This document shows, piece after piece, positions 24,901 through 36,200 of a DNA stretch of 64,000 nt. The notes under the pieces are model-generated. The model ran no database searches and was not told the DNA's origin. It saw only the letters and a program-made list of their open reading frames with translations. The stretch is from Eopsaltria australis (Eukaryota; Chordata; Aves; Passeriformes; Petroicidae), in NCBI GenBank assembly GCA_034509425.1, contig JAVTVJ010000342.1, positions 1,054,001 to 1,118,000 of the forward strand, written 5' to 3'. Every line of letters starts with the position of its first letter. Position 1 is the stretch's first letter. The position numbers and the translations under genes were made by a program.

Positions 24901-27900
24901 GACAAATTCTGTAGTGATTACATTCAACCAACTTCTTTGGAGCATTCCCTTGTTTTGGCAACCACATTCACAGAAATTTCTACATCCAGTCATGTAGTTC
25001 AAGGGTAAAGAACATTTTCTTTCTGTATTTAGTGTAACTGCATTAGACTTCTGCTTTTGTAAATACAGGTTTGCAATTTGCATCTTGCAGAGTCTGGATG
25101 GATCACATCTCTTACCATCTCCTCTTGCTCTGTCCAGCTGTCTTTACCCTCTGCTTCACTGCCTTCAGGAAAGAAAAAGTGCTTTCTGCATAAGGCTACC
25201 TTTCAAAAATCACACACTTAATTCACTTTTTATTACAGGAGCTCTAAAATTAAGTATAAGGCTAATATTTTTCAGGATAATGAGGATGATAATCTCTAAC
25301 TCAATACGCTAATTTTAATGGGCTAACCTGAAAAAGCTGAAGCCATTACATATATCTAGAGATATAAATCTCTCTAAACTCTGAGTTTTTATTACAAACT
25401 TCAGTGGATTTTTGAAAAACCTGGCTAATGTGAACAAGAATCAGTTGTAATCAAAGAAGACTCCGAGTTGTGTGTGTGTGGTGCATCTCCTGTGTGAATC
25501 ACCCTGGCAAACAGTGTAATGCCACTGCTAATCAATTGTATTGCTGTCATCTCTGTGTCCTAGGAATCTGTTATTACTTCCCATTTCTCCACAGTCAGAA
25601 TAAAAATGTATTAATTTAACAAGCCAAAAACCTAAATAGCATGTTCTTTCAGAATAGCAGGTAGAGTCTAGTGGTCTGTAATGGATTGAGGATTACTGTT
25701 CAATTGATTGTCTCTTAGAGAGGGCAAAAATATTAGCAATGACAATTTTGATTCTCTCTGGATGAGTTCAGTTTAGAATGTGACTGATCATTGAAACAGA
25801 AGGAGCTTCCTCAATTCAGAGTCCATAAACAGAGTCACAGGGGATGCAGCACAAGAAAGCTTTGGAAATCTTGAAGAGGCTTCTAGAAGTTGTTTTTCTT
25901 GCTTTCTGGAAGCAGGCAAGAGCTCTATGAGCTTTGTATCTGAGAAGCTGTATTTTATGGTGATTAGATTGTGGCAAACCAGAAACTCTGCTATGGGGAA
26001 TAATTGTGTCTCCAGATCAGGTGCCTTTATGCCTTTGCTGGACTCATCACTCCTTGCAAATCTGCCTCAAGCATTTGCACGAAACGAAGCCCAAAACCTT
26101 TCCTGAGCGTGGTGAGAATAAGCACACTCAGATGAATTTCTATTTTCTTTCAACAGTACAACCAACTACTCTGATTCCCTTTGACATCTACTTGTGCTCA
26201 TATTGATTTGATTTTATAAGCCTCCTCTGTAATTCTTTCTGTGTGTAGAGCAAGTAATTGTATGCACATTTTAATCTTCCAATTGATGCTTTGTGTGTCT
26301 GGAAAAAATCTTGGAAGATTTCGTGAAGTGTGTACCTAAGGCATTAGAGAAATGTCCTTTCCATAGAACACAGCCAAACATTTCTAGGCCTGGGGAGCTT
26401 AGACCTGAATTATTTCTTCACTTCATTTTATGGAGTAAGGTTCTGTGCTGTTCTGTTTTTCGGGACTATAATCATGTTTCCAGTAGGCAGATAATTGTGG
26501 GTGTTATTTGTATCAGATTGTGCTCAGTGGTAACTCCTAGGAGGTTATGCTGAAGCAGTGCTATCCCTCACACAAATACTGCAGTAGTTGCCTGACTATA
26601 ACTTGTTTTCAGGATTAAAAGAGGCTGCTCTTGTTAGGGGCTGGTGTGAGAGATAACTGATGGTGTTTGGCATTGTGCTTTGTGGCAGTTTATAAATACC
26701 TGGCAAGGAAATCATAACATTTATGCTTCTGTCTCCAACTTCAGGAGAAGGGATTAATTCAGTCAAAAACCCCCTCTGTATGTTCAAACTCAACCCTAAA
26801 GCAATGATCCTATTTTATGAGTGAATTTAAGCTTTTGTACAATGGAGTAGATTATTTTTCAAAGCTAATGAGTGGCATGTCAGAAGTCTCACTTATTTTC
26901 TCTGTTAGACTGCAGGTTTTTAAAATGATGTTGGGGTAGACTGTTTGTATTTCCACTCATAAAACAGGAGCAGAACCTGGTTTTTGTCCTTGCCTGCTGG
27001 TTCCAAGACAAGGTTTTCAGAATAGGGTTGGGACTGTTCCTGTACCTATTACCATGTCAGTGACAAGCTTCTCTTTAGTACTTTATAGAGCAGATTGATC
27101 AATGCTAAATGCTGTTGAAAAGGAATTACAAAATCTTACAGTAAGGAGAGAAACTCCTGTACTTTGAGACATTTTAAGTTGAATAAAATGTGTCTGTTTT
27201 GGGATGTGTGCTGAGAAGGCTGTTTTATAATACCACAGTCATAAACCCACACTTTGCAGTAATAGAGCTTGTAAAGAAGCATCTTTGTCCATGGACATAT
27301 TTTGTAAATCTTAGAAATAGTTTCCTCTGAAGGATTGCTGAAGATACTTCTGTGAGAAATGAGTTGTTGCTTAAGGCTCTCATTGGGCATCAGAAATGGG
27401 TGCTGCCATGTCCAGATGTATTTGAATTATTTCCAGACAGTCTTGGGCATCTTAAAGAGAAAATAAAAATAAAGATCGCCTGTGTTTTAGTCTTTCTTCT
27501 TTCTTGCATTTAACTTATTTTAAAATGAGTTCTGTACTTAGGCAAATCCCTTTTTCCCTCCTTGTAAGCCCCTGGGTGGCTTTTTCATCTGGTGATTCCT
27601 GGCTTTGTTATTGAGCTGGCAGCCTGACCAGGGGACTGAGAACCAGCTGGTTGGAGTTGCAGAGGGAAATGTTCAGGTGATCAGTGATGGAATGAAAAGT
27701 ATTGCCAGGGTAGCTGGAAGTGCAGCTGCTCCAGAGAAAAGGGGAAAGGTGATTCCTGTCTCTTTTCTTCCCCTTTCCTGCTTCCCATTCCCCCTCAGAA
27801 TCAAGTTGTGCAGCAACCTAATTTTATATCAGCTCTTCCATTTCTCTCCTTGCCATTATTTAGGGTCTAGCTGCAGCTGCATTGTGTATGCTTAACAAAT

Positions 27901-28427
27901 AAAAGCTTTCAGAGAACATCATTCAATTCCCACCTCCTGCTAAGGGTTTTGGAAGTGTAATACATCACAGAATCAAAATGACTTTCACTAAAAGTTCATG
28001 CTGTTTAAATCACACCAAATGTTATATTGAGCTGTAGCATACATAATTCATGTATCATTAACAGCTTCTACAAGTTTTTGGCTGCATGGCATACCAATGA
28101 ATCAGAATGTGTGGGTATTTTTTTGATACCTGCCTTTCCTTAAATTGTATTTAGAAGCAACAGCATGTAATTATGCTAACTTGGAAAATCAAACAGGCAT
28201 GTAATAAATTATGGTTTGTGATTGACATGGTAAAGCAAGTCTCCTTCCTTTCCTGATGTTGAGTAAAACAAGCTATTTTAAACTGGAGAGACTCAATAGA
28301 TTTTTGTGCTTCTATTTGTATTGTAAATAAAAAGCCACTTTCATTGTTTACCATGTGAGAATTCTCCCGCAGTCACTTGGTTCATTCCATGGCTGATGAA
28401 ACCAGGAGTCCTTTAGCAAGAGGAGTC
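21931..28427. other. Unique non-coding sequence
   Basis: No gene or transposon is recognised. The longest open frame of the window (about 146 codons, 21,990-22,430, plus) lies here; its translation has no domain I know and its length is unremarkable for 64 kb. A G-rich patch follows the LTR (about 21,950-22,110). Purine-rich tracts lie at about 24,320-24,365 and 24,395-24,425. ATGCAAAT octamers occur at 22,223-22,230 and, on minus, at 25,076-25,083. Confidence 0.55.
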
Positions 28428-28672
28428 TGTTGGGGCAGTTTCAATGTGTTTCACAAGGCTTACAAGAGGATGTGGGGGTTTAGATAAGTCCCTGCCTTTT
28501 GCCCGGGCCTCTGGCAGGAGGCAGTGGCTTTATTGAGGTGGCAGCACCCCAAAACCCACTCTGGTTCACAAATTCCTTAATAATGGCTGATTCAGTCTAT
28601 TATAGAATGAATTGTTTATTTAATAGACACAAAACTAACAGACACAAGACTTAAAACAAACTAATACTACAC

Positions 28673-28867
28673 AGGAATAAGATAAAAAGAGAAACTGCTA
28701 GTAGATTTATAGAGCCTGAGGTTAAAGATACTTATTAATGTTACAGCTAGCGAAGATTAATATATATATAATATATAATATAATATAATATAATATAATA
28801 TAATATAATGTAACTTAACTTCTTAGGATTCAATGTATCTCACCATCCAGTTGTTGATGGGGCACAG
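28673..28867. repeat. Tandem duplication, copy A (195 bp)
   Basis: Starts AGGAATAAGATAAAAAG and ends at GTTGATGGGGCACAG. It matches copy B (28,868-29,002) along its length with a few substitutions. It is longer because an AT pentamer tract (28,758-28,809) sits between the shared GCTAG(C/T)GAAGAT block and the shared AACTTC-TAGGATTCAATG block. Confidence 0.85.
28758..28809. repeat. AT microsatellite (TATAA pentamers)
   Basis: A short TA run followed by about eight ATAAT/TATAA pentamer units. It lies inside copy A of the duplication and is absent from copy B. Confidence 0.9.
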
Positions 28868-29002
28868 AGGAATTAGATAAAAAGAGAAACTGCAAGTAGA
28901 TTTACACAGCGTGAGGTTAAAGATACTTATTAATGTTACAGCTAGTGAAGATATAACTTCTAGGATTCAATGTATCTCACCATCCAACTGTTGGTGGGAC
29001 AC
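28868..29002. repeat. Tandem duplication, copy B (135 bp)
   Basis: Starts AGGAATTAGATAAAAAG and ends near GTTGGTGGGACACAC. It lacks the AT-rich expansion and has only ATATAACTTC at that point, so it probably shows the shape before the tract expanded in copy A. Confidence 0.85.
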
Positions 29003-29185
29003 ACATTGAAATCCTTTCCCTCAATTCCCAAGAAATAACCCTGGAATCTGCATCCAGACTCCAGGGAGAAGTCTCCCACACTTTCAGGGTGTGTGTGCAG
29101 GAGGCTTCTGCCTCTGTGATAACTCCTGTGTCTTATAGTTTGTAAAACTGTGTCTCTTAGCAAAGAATATTTTTCTCTTCCCACA

Positions 29186-29500
29186 TCAGCTCTCCAGACT
29201 AAGATGCTGATTCTTAGCTGGGGTCTGAGCCCTTTTGGTGCCAGAGATGATCCCTGTTGTGCCTTTCAGCCCCTGGGTCATCTCTTTATGCACTGACTGT
29301 CTGTGGCAGGGAGGAGGGGTGGATGTCCTGCCACACCAAGGTGCAGGCTCGGAGGAGAGAGCATGGTCAGGGAGATGGGATGGCATTACTGACCTGATGG
29401 CCTGGTACCCACGTCCCCAAGAGTGGAACACTCGCTCTCCATGGCTGTAGGCATCAGTCAGTCCCACCTTATCCTCCTGCTGTCACACAGGTGCCAGAGG
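29186..29500. other. Spacer between two opposed LTRs
   Basis: This 315-bp segment separates the minus-strand and plus-strand LTRs. On the minus strand it is open for 93 codons (GTG start at 29,467 if translated), with a stop directly against the LTR edge at 29,186. The translation resembles no protein I know. It could be a remnant of retroviral internal sequence belonging to the left LTR, or ordinary genomic DNA. It is less AT-rich than its surroundings. Confidence 0.4.
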
Positions 29501-30280
29501 TGTGGGGTTACACCCTTGGTGTTATAGAAAAGCAGGTTTGGAAGGCCTGGAGTGAGCCTCTTCCCTGGACCCAGAGGTGACCAGGAAGCACATCCAGGTC
29601 ACCAGGGATGGACATGGGAAAGAGGATCATGGGTTTGTGACCTATTGTGTGTGAGTACTGTGCTTGGTGACCTTATGGGGGATTGTTTATCTTTCTTGTT
29701 TATGTGATGGCACATCCTGGGTGTGGGATGGGATAAAGGGAATTTTCACTACGTAATAGTAGGCAGTAGCCATAAGAGAATAGCCATGACAGTAGCTGTC
29801 ACCCTGATTTTTGCAGTGTGCTGTGTTTATACTTTGTAGTAAAAGTTCTCATAGATTTTGTATAAACATAGTCCATGTTTGTCTAACCGGCCAAAGATTG
29901 TTTTGTACTTTTCGTGTCATTTTTCATTCTTTTTCCTAAGGTGGAGAAGGGTGATAGACTGTGTTCATAACCTATGGAATTGGAGAGGTGGTAACCTCAT
30001 TGTCCAATCCATGATTGTCTATGTAAAGATATATAAATGAAAAAATAAAGAGAGGCTGGGCTCTTCTTCTTCTCTCTAGCCCGGCCTTGGTGGCTCTTGA
30101 CCTGATTTGAGTGCCTGATTCTTTTGTGTCTGACCGTGCGACAAGTAGCCATAGTAGGAGTCCTAAGAATAGTCTTAACAAGTAATCATAAAGTAATCTG
30201 TAGTAATCTGAGTCTCTGTCTGTGTAATAAAGAGCTCTGAACAACATCACCGTTTTGTAAGAGAAGTCCTTGACCCTGCA
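29501..30280 (+). mobile_element. Endogenous-retrovirus LTR, probable
   Basis: The segment opens TGTGGGGTTACACC and closes GACCCTGCA; the ends match as an imperfect inverted repeat (6 of 8 bases). It has an LTR-like promoter and poly(A) layout: TATATAAA at about 30,029-30,036, AATAAA at 30,044-30,049 and again at 30,226-30,231, followed by a short U5-like tail. No primer-binding site is recognisable to the right, which suggests a solo LTR. No target-site duplication is seen, and the left edge is the weakest point: a start near 29,636 (TGTGACC, after a purine-rich stretch) is also possible. Family unknown; the avian ERV assignment is an inference from structure. Confidence 0.5.
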
Positions 30281-33200
30281 TTGAATACTACAAGAGGTTT
30301 GGATGCAGGACATCTGTCAGTGTCACTGAAAACACTCTGAAGCTGCTGAAATCCCCGTGGCAGATTTAGGAGCGTGCTGCAGCACCTGACTGAACCCAGC
30401 CCTGTATGATAGGATTGTAATTGTGTTTCAGCATCAGAAGGCAGTGAAATACCCCAGATCATTCAGTATGGGAAGATATAAATCAGATTGCAGTTATGGT
30501 GTTGGGGAACCCATGATGAGCTGAACCGCCTTGTGATCTGTGACTGCCACCCAAAAGAAACTTCCTGTCAAAATTGTGAAAGACTCTGCCTGGCAATCAA
30601 TGATCTCATGCTGGGTATGAGAACTGGATGATTAGGAAGTGGAGGTGGCCAGGGTCTTGCAAAACATAACATTCTTCTGAAGCAGAATCACAACTGTTGT
30701 TTATAGCTCCCAACTAGCTGACAAGTAGGTTAGAGGTTTCCTACAAGAAGTTTTCTATTCAGAAATTTGACTACTCTAATAAGTGTATTCAACACATAGC
30801 CATTGAGATACCAATTTATTGAAGCAAAACTTTGATTTAAATATGTATTTAAAGTAAATTTGGGCCCCAAGTGCCTGTCTGCATACTGCATTTAGCAATC
30901 TTCAATAACTAAGTACAAATTAGAAAACTTTTAAAGTTCTTACCAAGAAGCTATATTTTTTCCCATTTATATTTATCAGTCTTCAGTTTCCATGGGAAAC
31001 AACCCCAAGTGGATGACTTCTCAAAACAGTGATCTGCACTTGGCTATTAATACTGCTTTAATTTATCCCATATGAATATTCCAGTAGGAAGTTGTAGTCA
31101 GTTTGTTCTTTCATTGTGATTGTTGCTGAAAGTTGAAGCAAGGTGTTCACTTTCTAAAAGCAGCATGTACCTGTCTGCTCTTGCTGACCTTTTTATTTCA
31201 TTTTTGGGGCATAAGAAAAGTGCCTGATGAATAAAGCTTCCTCAAAAAGGGGCACCTTCTAACATCTGAAAAAATTATTTACTTTTGTGAAAGGGCCACT
31301 CAGGAAATGTCCACACCTGGAAAAAGAGTAAACTGTTAAAAATGTTGGTACTTCCTAATTCAGGAAATACTTCTGCCAGTTTTTTTGCCCCTAAAGCCTC
31401 ACACTTTTAAAGAGTAACAGAATGAGCATCCTTCCAAGCCTGGGCAGAACAGAGCAGCTGAACTCTGTCCTTTCACTGCAGGGTCTTTGCTCCTTCTTTG
31501 CACTGAGCTATGGTTAAATGAGCTGGAGCAAATTACAATCACTCTTGCAAGGAATCTGGGGGGAAAAATTACCTTATTAAAGCTTCTTTTAATTAAACAT
31601 CAGGGCCTACTAAATATTTTTACCAGGTACATGTGACATAACAAGAAAAAATGGAAAATGTTCTCGTGAAAAATAGTGCAGTGTTAGTATCATTAGCAAT
31701 TAATGGGACAGACCTGTTAGCATGTAATTTAACTTTTAAAAATAAATTTGAGACTTAATTTTTCTTTCAGTGCTGACTCACCACTGTTTATAACCAGGAA
31801 AAATTAAGCATTAAAGTAAGGGGTAGTGAGGCTGGGAGAAGTTATAAATCATGGCTAAACCCAGTGTGTTCAGAGTTTTCAGCATTTCTAACAGGACTGT
31901 GTGTTACTCCACAAGTAAGGAGCCCTCTTGGACACTGAGCTATTCAAATCCTGAGGTCTGATTTGAATCCTCAGACAGGAATCCACATGGTGTATCCCTG
32001 GTGTAAAACAACTCTAGCATTTAGAACAGATAAAATCCACTAATAATCACTACTGGGTTGTCTGTAGTTTTTGCATAGGAATTCTGTGTTTTCTGGCTGG
32101 GAAATCTGAGTGTGCCTGGTTCGTGAAAAGAGGGAGATGCTGAGCAGGGGTTTGCTCTGCAGGAATAGCTAAAAAAATACATTTATGTGCTGAGGTGGTC
32201 CCTGCCCTGAGGACCTAAAGCTTAAAAGACTGGGGGAGGTGGGGAGAAGAGAAGAATTTATGTTCACAGTATAGTTTGTGTCTTCATCAGCTTTGGACTT
32301 GGTTGCATGAGTGAGAACAGAACTAGGATTTTGTGGTTTTGGAAAGGTCAGCCTTCTTCTTCCAGCCCTGATATTTGGGCAGGCCTGAATTTGCATGCTT
32401 GATTACAGATTTTTTCCACCTGGGTTTCTCTTTTCCGTTGCAATTTAAAGTAACTTGGTCCAGCTGTGAAACACCTACACTGTGGAGAGAAAGGGAGACA
32501 TTTTCACCTGGCTGGCAAGTCCTCTCTGATTTTCTTGTACAATATCTGCTTCTCTGTGTGTTTGTGTTTGGTGAGGGGTGCGTGTCAAGAATTCAAAGGT
32601 TTGCCAGGAAGGTAATGCAGGTTTTTGGGAAGTGAGGGCAGTGGGAAGTGATGGCAGATTTGCCTTTCCTCACACAACTCTTGCTGTACTTTGGGATTTT
32701 AGACCAGAGTTTAAACAGACAGCATAGGAATGGCTTTTGGAAGCAAAACTCTACCTCGAGATGTTAAGTACGGGCTGTGAGCTGAGAAATTCATGAATGT
32801 CACCAGCACAGACTGCTGAAGTGATAGCTATAAAATGAAAGATTTAAAGGAGGCAATCATAATGGTTAACAGCAGTATGAAAAAGCTTAAACATGTTCAT
32901 AAATTTCAATAACTGCTGAGCAATATACTGGATTCATCTAGGAGAGATTTAATGTGAAAAATGTTAAATAGGCTATACAAAGCCTGGAAACAGACATTTC
33001 TCCTGAAGATGGAGTCTCTGGGTGAGAAATTTACTTTATACTTCAGCTGAAGTGATACTAAATGCAAGTACAATCTGGTAGAAAAGAAATGAGAAAATAA
33101 ATTATAGAAAGAGTTTTTTAAATTTTCACATTAAGAGAAAAGGCTTTATTTTGTGTTCTCACTTCAGATGGTATTTGTGCGTAGAGCTATAAATGACTGT

Positions 33201-36200
33201 GCATGCTGAACGAAATGAGCTGAAAGATGTTGGTGTCAATTACATAGATATTTAATAGAAAATAAAAATGACTGAAATCTTATCACAGAGAAGTACAAGC
33301 ATATATATATTTGTGTGCAAGTATTAAGAATATATACATCATTTAAACAGATTAGCTTTCTTTAGAATACATCACTCTGGATGACTGTTAAATTTTCTGC
33401 GTTTAAAATTAATAGCATTCTGAGGCAGAACCTTTCATTGCTGATCGTTTTAGTAAGATGCATCAGTGCACTAAGATTTTTGAAATGGTGAATACCTTCT
33501 TTGTGTTGCTAATTGCATCTGTGCAGCCTGCAAATGAAGGATATCCACCATCTTATTTCCAAGTTCAGTCATTTTATTCCTGTTGATAAACAGCCCTTAT
33601 CTTATTCCCACAGACCAGCTAGATTTTACACTATTTTATAAATGACAATTTCCCATTGTGCCGCAGCATATTGTTAGCAAGCTTGAACGTTATTAAAAAG
33701 AAATAGAAATACAGAATTTGGGAAATTTCTCCTTGTTCAAGTGACTTGTTTTTAGATGCACTGATGCTGCTTGCAGCAATGATTAAATTACTGAAGGTAC
33801 CTTTCATCAGGGTAAGATGGTGAAAGCTCATGAGCCACCAGCTTGACCCGGGGTGCTGCCTGTGACAAAGGACAAGTGTGTGTTCTGCTGTTGGCACCCA
33901 GCTCCTTCCAAGGAGCAGCACAGCCCTGCAGATCAGCGTGCTGCTTGTGGAAGTGCTCCCTCAGAAGTGCTCTAGGAGAAGAACCTGTCCTTTCAACTCA
34001 TATGGGAATGGACTGAAAAGATGTTGGGAAAAATCTGAGTGGGCATCCCTGTAACAGCTTGTAGGTTTGCAATACTGAGGGCCTTTCATTAAAGCAAAAA
34101 TATTGTGTTTTCAGCTTATATCTCTATCTGGTATGTAAAGGTACACAGCTATTTTCTGGGTTGGGCTAAATTTCACTGTTCATCTTTGCTGGTTCCATGT
34201 ATCTCCCTGATCCTAACGCGGTATTTTTTGAAAAAGCACTAAAGTCTATGTTTTTAGCAGAAAGTGGAAGCCAGAACAGCTGAAATTACCAGGTAGGCAC
34301 TGTTGGGATCAGCACAGGGAGAGTGAAACAAAGGGAATTTCCCTTTCTGGGGTCACTACAAGTTATTTCCAAATACTGGAAGTCATGTGTTTCCTTCAGC
34401 TCAGACAGATTGCATTCTCCATGTTTGATTATTGAAGGCAGGTGTACCTGTGTTAACAGGGTTTGGAAAGACGAAACACAGCTACTGGCAGAAGAGTGAT
34501 TAACCTAGCAAGGAGCTCAATACCAATGTTTAATTCCCAAGATACATTACATTTTTGCCATGACACTTTATATTCTGAATGGCTGTACTGGTGCAGTTCC
34601 ATTTGCTTCACAAACCGCTCGAAATACAGGGAGATTTCTAGAGAGTGAGAGTAATGATTTCCAATAACAGAATGAAATATTCCAGATGACAAGTTCAGTG
34701 GCATGGCTCTGCGAATCCTCCTACATCCCCTGCCAAATACCACATCAATTTTGTTTGACTTCATGCAAATGGGATGCAGAGGAGGGGCCCTTATCTCTCT
34801 GTATACTTACATGCACTCTGTAGATGTGAATAAATACTCCTAAACACGTTTGTGCTGGTGTCTCAGCAAAGCATATGGAATTTCACATTGATTTGTGAAC
34901 TCTATAAAACACTAATGGAGCTGCTGCCTTAGCTTTCACTCAATTGGGAAAGACTCAGTGATGGGAAAGTGCAGGCAAATTCCCCTTTTGCTGGTCCCAG
35001 TAGTGCCTTCCTTGTAACTTCAGCTGTTCTGCTTTCCACTGTCCTCAGATTCATTTCCCTCCTTTGGGAAGCCACACAAATTCATTCATGATGCAGCTTA
35101 GAAATGAGTTCTCTCTCCCTACATCTGATAGCCTTTATTTCTAAGCACAGCTCGCTAAAAGGGAGCACAAGCCCCACAATTCCATGCATAGTATGTATAC
35201 CTACAGTGCTGTAAAATGCTCCATCAGGAAGAGATGGAGAATACCTCTCTCCTTTTTATTGGACAGCCTACACATGCAGATTTGTTATATCTGATCTCAG
35301 CTGAAACTGATTCTGCATTACAGAGGTTTTATATGTACCTTACAGTGCTGTTTAGGACAACCTGATATTCAAGCTCCATTATAATAAGGTCATCTGCTCA
35401 TAAAGAGCTTCTCATTGCCATGTAGTTTTTACAAATTATTTTAGTGTAGCATCATTATTCCAGTCAGTGCTGTAGCAGTTGATTTTTTTTTTTTTGGTAA
35501 AATGATGTTATTTCACTGCACAGTTACCCAATTGTCACAGGCAATGACAGGGTGAATTGAAACAAGCAGAAACCTAGCTGGAATGTAGATAGTGATCAGA
35601 ATTGCTGACCTTGACCTCATTTGTGAGAAGCCATGACATCTCTAATAGCAAATTGTAGCTTCCTCAGTACCAAATCACTGTATTAAAAATCCATACCCTG
35701 CACATGCAGCTATGTGATTCCCTCACGTGCTGCACAAAGGTATTTGTGTCATAATGAATTCAGGGTATGTGCTACCAACTGAAAGATCATCTTCTCTGAA
35801 TGCTCCAAAGGCTCATTTTCTCTGCAGAAGCTGTAGGAGGCAGCAAGGTGTTTGATTGGGGTTTGGGTTTCTTTGAGGAGCTGAGAACAGGAAGCAAACT
35901 GAAGTTGGGCAGCCCTTCCTGAACTCTGGGGACAGGGTGTGGGTTCTGGGCTGAGCACAGGGCTCTGCACAGCAGCTTTCTGCATTCAGGAGTTTGACCT
36001 GAAGCTGTTAGCAGAGGCCATGGATAATGATATTAGCCACTGGACCTGGCCTGACTCCTTCGCAAGTGGCCATAATGGCAAAGATGCAGTGGATATGTGG
36101 TTTCTAAAGCCAGAGCCAGGCTTTTGGCATTGTTTCAATAGCTGCTCGTAGGAAATGTTTTCTGTTGGGTTAAAGAGAAGTATCCATGTGCAGGACACTG

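Larger units (their letters stand above)
28428..29185 (-). mobile_element. Endogenous-retrovirus LTR, probable
   Basis: On the minus strand this segment begins TGTGGGAAGAG at 29,185 and ends CCCCAACA at 28,428. Its termini are therefore TG and CA and form an imperfect inverted repeat (TGTGGG against TGTTGG). Minus-strand AATAAA signals lie at about 28,531-28,536 and 28,616-28,621, both in the 3' half where the R region of an LTR would be. About 758 bp is a normal LTR size. No target-site duplication is seen (GAGTC on the left, TCAGC on the right), so the true edges may differ or the flanks may be rearranged. It contains a tandem duplication and an AT pentamer tract. I do not recognise the family by name. 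Confidence 0.55.
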
